Below are positions 58,245 to 64,000 of a DNA stretch of 64,000 nt, piece by piece. The notes under the pieces are model-generated. The model did no database searches, had not been told where the DNA came from, and saw nothing but the letters and a program-made list of their open reading frames with translations. This DNA is from Halichondria panicea (taxonomy: Eukaryota; Porifera; Demospongiae; Suberitida; Halichondriidae). The DNA lies in NCBI RefSeq assembly GCF_963675165.1, contig NC_087392.1:1627001-1691000 (forward strand), in the 5' to 3' direction. Every line of letters starts with the position of its first letter. Position 1 is the stretch's first letter. The translations under genes were made by a program, and so were the position numbers.

Positions 58245-61200
58245 ATGGGGAGCTGTGTGGGTAAAGCCCCACGAACCACCAGCAGAGACTTGAACAGCAG
58301 TTCCTCCAAGCCTGTAGAGAGAGAGGTCGTGTTGAAGGCAGTCTCTCAGGACCCAGAGGAAGGTCGTCTAATCACAAAGTGAGCTACTCAACACTGGTAG
58401 AGCTAGCAAAGCATTGCAAAGTGTGTCCCTCATAGGTTGCTAGCTGATGTAAATATCCTGAGCTCAGATGATGGCCCATTGAGATGGCAGTCTCTATTCC
58501 ACGGCTTGGTTCCAGTGTCTCTGTTTTGCTTCAAAGTGAGTCATTGTATTTGAGAAACCATAGCTAATGTTTCCTTTGCTGTAGCAAGGGACAGTGTACT
58601 CGTACCGAGTGTCGGCCACTGGAGTGGATGGAACATCATTCAGCACTCACATCCACATACCAGGTAGGTGCTGCCAACCAGCACATGTCGCTACAGTCAT
58701 ATTGATTTCAACACAGGCACTAGAGTCAGAAAAACCTCAGCATGCTTCATACAGTGGAGAGATACTGAAATTGGTAGGTGTAGCTTTCCTATTTAATTTC
58801 CGTATAGGTTTGAGGTATTTTCTTTGCAGAGGGTGGCTGGGGTCTCAACTTTATGACTGAAACAGACGCCATGAAATTTCTTGAAGGATGCTCAGTAAGA
58901 AATGCACCCCATCCCTTATTTCCCCTCCTCACTCCCTACCCCCCACACAGCCCCCCACATTGACCCCCACCTCTGAGAGACTGAGGCATGCACTGTCAAC
59001 CCTTTCCCTGTCACTGCCAATTCCAGAGCCACCCTTAAGCAGCGAAACTCAACTGGATGAGGTCATCTTACAATCAAGGTTAGTAATGGCTACTTAATTT
59101 AAATTTAAATTTAAAATCTTCACATTTTCCGCTACAGAATTGACAAAGAAGAAGGAGTTCATAGAGTTCTTGACCTGACCACTCCGACCTCGAATAGCCC
59201 CCCTTCCCCGTATGATGTAGAGGCACTGTCTCCTTCCATGAGTCCAACGTCCCAACGGAGTCTAAGCGATGAAGAACACAGCCTTTTTGAGCTCTCATCC
59301 TCACTCAAAATGATCACCAATGACTTTACCCTCCCGGACATTGAAGAAGAGAGTGAGGGCACTAGCAGACCACTGAGTTTATTGAGTGAACAAGAAACTG
59401 CTAGGATTCACGAACCAGACATTAGGTATAGAGAACACTCACGATCTGCCAAAGCATTCAACAGGAGGAGTTTTGATTACACACGACATAGCTTTGAAGA
59501 AGCTGGACTAGATGTGATTGAGACAACATTTGATACTCTCAACCAGCAGTCCTGTGATCCACTACTCAGCAAGATAGTTGACACCTTGTCAGAAATGTCA
59601 ACCTCGTTTGAAGAAGAAAATGTTCTTCCTGAGGCACCATTTTTACCCATTAGTCCACCTCCTGGTCCACTACTGTCCCCTCGATACAGCATGCTACTAG
59701 CTGCACTGGAGGAGAGTAAGGCAAACGCTCGTACTGAGGCAGACAAAAAAAGAGCATCAGCAATGATCAACCGTCTATCAACAATCAGCTTGGCCGACGA
59801 TGAACCACCACCACTACCCGAGACCTTACCCCCTGGCAAGATGATGTCACCACGGAATAGTAAACTCGTAGCAGCACAAGAACAATCACACTTAGACCTC
59901 AGTATCTTACTGTCTAAAATGACCACAATTTATGATGAGAAAAGGAATACAAGTGCGGCTAGTGTTTCCGAGACCTCGCCACAAAATAGTCCAACAGTTG
60001 CTGAGCTAGAAGATGATCAGATACTAGCTCTCTTACCACCCCCTGACACGACGGAGGTTGGATTTGATGAGGTAGTTGAACGGAGAAAATCCATTCTGAA
60101 ACTCACCCCTTCGTTCCTTCGAAACATTGAACCTCCACAAGAATTTACTGTCAGTGGTTTGTCAGAGAATAATGAAATAGCAGATCAGAATCAAGAACTT
60201 TCCTATCGTAAAGACAGCTCGACTACAGCAACAACTTTTAGTGAAGAGAAACAGAGTAGCAGCCAGGTATGTTGCATTTGCTTAAATCTCATGTGTATCG
60301 CTACTTTTTGTTCTTTCTTAGATCTCGATTGGCCAGGATGAGGATACTAGTAGTCTCAGTACCAAGGCTGGAGAGATGGATGGGCAAGGTGCAACTGCTG
60401 CAGCCTCAGGCCCTGGTAGCGGGGTCACAGCTGAACCCACCATTAGAAAGACAGGGTAAGTGTATAGAAACGCGATTGATCAGCTGACTAAAGAATGTGT
60501 TGAATGCACTTTAGGTGGCTGGAATTGAAGCCAGTACTAGTTAGCAAGAACCGTAAAGTGGGGAACACAGCAAAGACAAAGAGAAAGTGGAAGAAGTACT
60601 GGGGTGAGTATATTGAAGGTGTTGAATTTTTCCCAGCAATTACCTTCTTTTTCCGTACAGCAACTCTGAAAGGATTGCACCTACTACTGCATCAGTGTGA
60701 TGATGAGTCCTCACTTAGAGAGGATGCTCACATTGACTACAAACTTGGTGAGTTGTCAAAAAGAAAACGTACTCTACAATATGTCAATGGCGGTATTTTC
60801 TGCAGATCTTGAGCTGTGTCTTGTCCACCCTGTACATGATCATGTGAAGAGAGAAAACATATTCTGTATCACCACTGCTAATGGAAATGCGTACTATCTA
60901 CAGGTATGTCATAAATGTAGCAGCTTTTGGCCCATTGTGTTTTTACTCTTTATTTGACAGGCACTTGTTCAATCTGAAGTAGATGATTGGATAACTACCA
61001 TTCACTGTGGTACGTAGGTCGCCATTGCTAAATAATACCCCTCTGTGTTATGCTCTCATTTTGTAGCTTCTGCTGCTGCAATCACTAAGCAAGTAGGCAG
61101 AGAGGAATCAATCAAGGTCCTTAAGGTACCTAATCCACAAAAACTTTACTATAATAGCTGTTAAGTGCATACTTTGCTATCTCTGTGCACAATCCTGTAG

Positions 61201-64000
61201 AAAAAGAAGGAAAAACTCGACAAGTCTATTGAGAAGGTATAGTTATGCCAAGAGGTGTATTCGTCGGTGTGGTGAAATGTTTCTTTCTCTCATGCACAAC
61301 AGGAGAAGCAATTAAGGAACATGACTGAGCTCAATCTCAGCACAGCCTCTGACCACACTGCTAAAACCATGGGAACAGACCAGGTACTATCATATTTTAA
61401 TATAACACTTTAATTGTTGTTGAGTTCCTGATATATTCACTACAGGTGCAGATATGCTCTGAGAACATTGAGAAGTTCAGTGTGGAGCTCTATCGACTGC
61501 GTTGCTATACAGCCTCCCTGGAGGGGGCAGAGCTCCCAAACCCTCAGGTATATTGATTTTATTATGAGCATAATATAATCCACCTGCAAACGATAGACTC
61601 TTCTCAGCTCCGTCTCCAAGCAGACTAAGCTGGCTCTGGGGAGAGTGGGAATGTTCTCTGTGTCCGCTCTCACTGCACAGGTGCATGTGGCCATTGCCAT
61701 GTTTACATTTGATTCTAAAATTTGTTGTTTGAATACACTCAGGTCAATGCTCGTCATGGACTGGCTTCATCGTTGAGTACTCCAGCTCATTCAAGTGTGA
61801 GTACAGGATGACTGTAGCTAATACACGTGTAGTTCATGTTGAGTTATTCTTGCAGCCTCCACTCTCTCGAAGGAACTCATGGAAAAGAGTTGTAAGTTTA
61901 TTGTTACTGCTTGCACAGTCATGTCAATACACATAACTATGGAGACATGCGTGTGTACATGTACATGTACGTTTGTGTAAATGCACTACGGTGTGTATTA
62001 TCTTGCAGAAGCCATCAACTCCCAAAGGTCAAGTTACAGGGAAAAGGTCTGTCATGTCAACAGTGCATTGCATGAATAATCATACTCTTTTCACTCATAG
62101 TCTGAGAGCATTGGGGATATCTGATCCGCTGCCAATGATAAAGCCCAAAGTATCAGCAATCTCTCTCCTCACTAGCAACTATGACTCATGTGACCAGGTA
62201 GTGAGTTTGTGTACACTCAGCTGAAAATCCTGTTTACCTTGACAATTCCTTTGCCTTTTGTTGATAATCCTGCTCAACAAATTTGGAGTCTTGACAAGTA
62301 GAATTGTGCATATCGTATGCTGTAATAGGCATCATCAATGTCTCTTTCCTAGGACACGACTGATGTGGAGGATCTTCATGGCCACCTGGAAACAGAGGGT
62401 TCTCTGGGGGAGTCGGATACAGGTCTAAACATTGTCAGTGTGGGCGTACCCTCTGGGAGGCGCACTCAACTCATAGTACGCAATGACATGACTGTCAATG
62501 ACATGCTCAAGGTCATCTCTGAGGTATGTGCTTACTCAGCAGTACACTGCACCATAGAGTATGTAAGTATAATGGCGCTACTTTCTCAGAAGCATCATTT
62601 GAATTGTGCTGACCACTATGTGAGGCTAAAGCTCTCAACAAGTGATGGCGTATATGGAATCATTCCGGACAAAGAGGAGTTTCTTGTTGACTTGGTGAGA
62701 TCACCTTGTAAACACCTCAATCTCTACCTTAACCATGTCCACCTCTGCAGATGTACACAAGTATAGATGTATGCCAGAAATTGGTACACACAGTGACCTT
62801 AACAAAGGACAACATTGATGCTCCTGCATTTGGTGACTACCATATTCTCTCATTGATTGTTCACACTGTTTTAACATGCAGGTATGAACCTCACTCCCTA
62901 CTGGGGTGAAGATGAGAGCTTGGGTTCTGTTACTGTGACAGCAGTACAAGATAAAACAGTCGCTCAGAGGGAGCGATTGAACATTGGAGATGAAATAATG
63001 CTCGTTAATGACACTAGTATCACTGAACTGGGCTGGAGTCAACTGGAAAACTTGCTCCATTCGGCCACCACCCTCTCTCTAACTGTACGGACATGCTTCA
63101 TTGATCCACCTCTGTCCAGTAACACAGCGGCACAGATGATGGACAGTCTGATATGCCCTGCCCCGCCCACATCAGGCCATCCAGAACTCTCTGTAGATAT
63201 GCTGAAACTACTAACTGTACCCAATCCCGATTGTGAGAAAAGCATACCTTAAGTTTAACAACCTGTTTATTGTACAATGTACCTCCTCTTCACAGCTGAC
63301 AATGGCCTCTCCTCTGGATCCACGCACGGTGTCTCTGGGGAGAATCTGGAACAGCTGATGAAGGTAAGATACCCACCCGTTCATTACAAGTTGGTATAAT
63401 GGCTATCCATTTGTTGGGTTCATAGCACTCCAAGGATATGTCAAAGTTGTTGCGTGTCTGGAAGATGCAGGATACTTCTGAAGACAGCTCTCCGTGGACA
63501 AAAGATGATAAGCTGAAGAAGAGTGCATCGGACTTGCTAGAAACCGAAGCTGAGTATATTAGAGTAAGAGTCTACTAGTCTACCTTGCTTGCTTCAATGC
63601 TGATCTCAATCCTCAGTATCTCAATGTACTACTGGAGCGCTACCTTCACCCACTTCAAGGGGAGACCATTCTTTCTAAGGAGGATGTAGGTCAACAAGTC
63701 ATGGCTTGATCGTGATACTATTGTTTGCTTAGGTGGAGATCCTGTGTGGCGATATCATTCAGCTCGTGGAGGTCCAAAAGGAGTTCTTCACTTTGCTAAA
63801 TGTATGCAACTTCTGTGTATATGTGTGTATGTGTGTGGTCAATGCTATTGCTGTACAGGAGTCGGTGTCCTTAGTGGAAAAGGATATGCAACCTTCAACT
63901 CTCAAGGTTAGTACGATGCATTTTATTCATTGTCTAATCTTCGTTTTCACTCTAGCAAATGGTAGAAGGAATTGCCAAAACATTTCTTGACCATCAAAGT
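58245..64000 (+). CDS. TIAM1: TIAM / still-life RacGEF (3' part beyond window)
   Basis: This is a Rac guanine-nucleotide exchange factor of the TIAM/still-life family. MGSCVGKAPRTTSRD has an N-myristoylation-type start (Gly2), as in TIAM. A WH1-like region follows, resembling still life (PLRWQSLFHGLVPVSLFCFK, GWGLNFMTETDAMKFLEGCS; 58435-58900). A Ser/Pro-rich exon spans 59140-60266. The PH-CC-Ex module is at 60512-61560 (WLELKPVLVSKNRKVGNTAK, RKWKKYWATLKGLHLLLHQC, IEKFSVELYRLRCYTASLEG). The RBD is at 62350-62695 (RRTQLIVRNDMTVNDMLKVI), the PDZ at 62881-63100 (RERLNIGDEIMLVNDTSITE), and the DH domain starts near 63515 (ASDLLETEAEYIRYLNVLLE) and is cut at the right edge. Domain order is as in TIAM1/2. 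Short introns throughout. Confidence 0.92.
59640..59935 (+). repeat. Internal repeat in TIAM Ser/Pro-rich exon
   Basis: Two protein units of about 45-50 residues share the pattern PPG..(M/L)SPR.S.L.AA.E.S: PPPGPLLSPRYSMLLAALEE (from about 59655) and LPPGKMMSPRNSKLVAAQEQ (from about 59823). Each is followed by a Lys/Arg-rich helix and (S/T)TI. It lies between the WH1-like region and the PH domain. Confidence 0.65.

Noticed and set aside
59477-59926. 149-codon minus-strand open frame
   Set aside because: Antisense shadow of the TIAM Ser/Pro-rich exon.

Overview
The window looks like a compact, intron-rich metazoan genome. Introns are mostly 60-400 bp with GT-AG borders, the DNA is AT-rich, and gene spacing is short. 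The gene set (HERC2, GRAF-type RhoGAP, TIAM/still-life RacGEF, ornithine carrier) is animal-type. Orphan membrane genes and a bacterial-style double AAA+ protein point to a non-bilaterian animal. A sponge is my best guess, by inference only; nothing in the window fixes the species.

Layout. (1) 1-2158: a partial tandem copy of two internal HERC2 exons, interrupted by a 1.4 kb foldback transposon full of ATTTGCAT octamers. (2) 2642-32288, minus strand: a near-complete HERC2 ortholog (N-terminal region, RLD1, cytochrome-b5-like, MIB/HERC2, CPH, second MIB/HERC2, ZZ, DOC, RLD2, RLD3, HECT with the catalytic Cys). The 5 kb intron before its ZZ exon holds two plus-strand genes of an unrecognised signal-peptide plus seven-transmembrane family. 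(3) 32770-39325, plus: GRAF-family BAR-PH-RhoGAP-SH3 protein, divergent from HERC2. (4) 39583-43334, minus: N-terminal-motor kinesin, convergent with GRAF. (5) 43518-52296, plus: protein with two AAA+ domains, sharing a 183 bp divergent promoter region with the kinesin; a small acidic minus-strand gene appears nested in its largest intron. (6) 52493-53980, minus: SLC25A15-like mitochondrial ornithine carrier. (7) 54278-55982, minus: third member of the 7TM family. (8) 56241-57884, minus: Rab-like GTPase with an altered switch II. (9) 58245 to the right edge, plus: TIAM/still-life RacGEF, cut inside its DH domain.

Three neighbours (GRAF, Rab-like, TIAM) are small-GTPase signalling or trafficking genes, but nothing shows they form a functional cluster. 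The strongest novelty candidates are the 7TM family, the double AAA+ protein, and the mobile elements: a foldback octamer element and a CAAGAGT-ended MITE family with 7 bp target duplications. Exon limits come from reading frames and splice signals by eye; small terminal exons and UTRs are uncertain.
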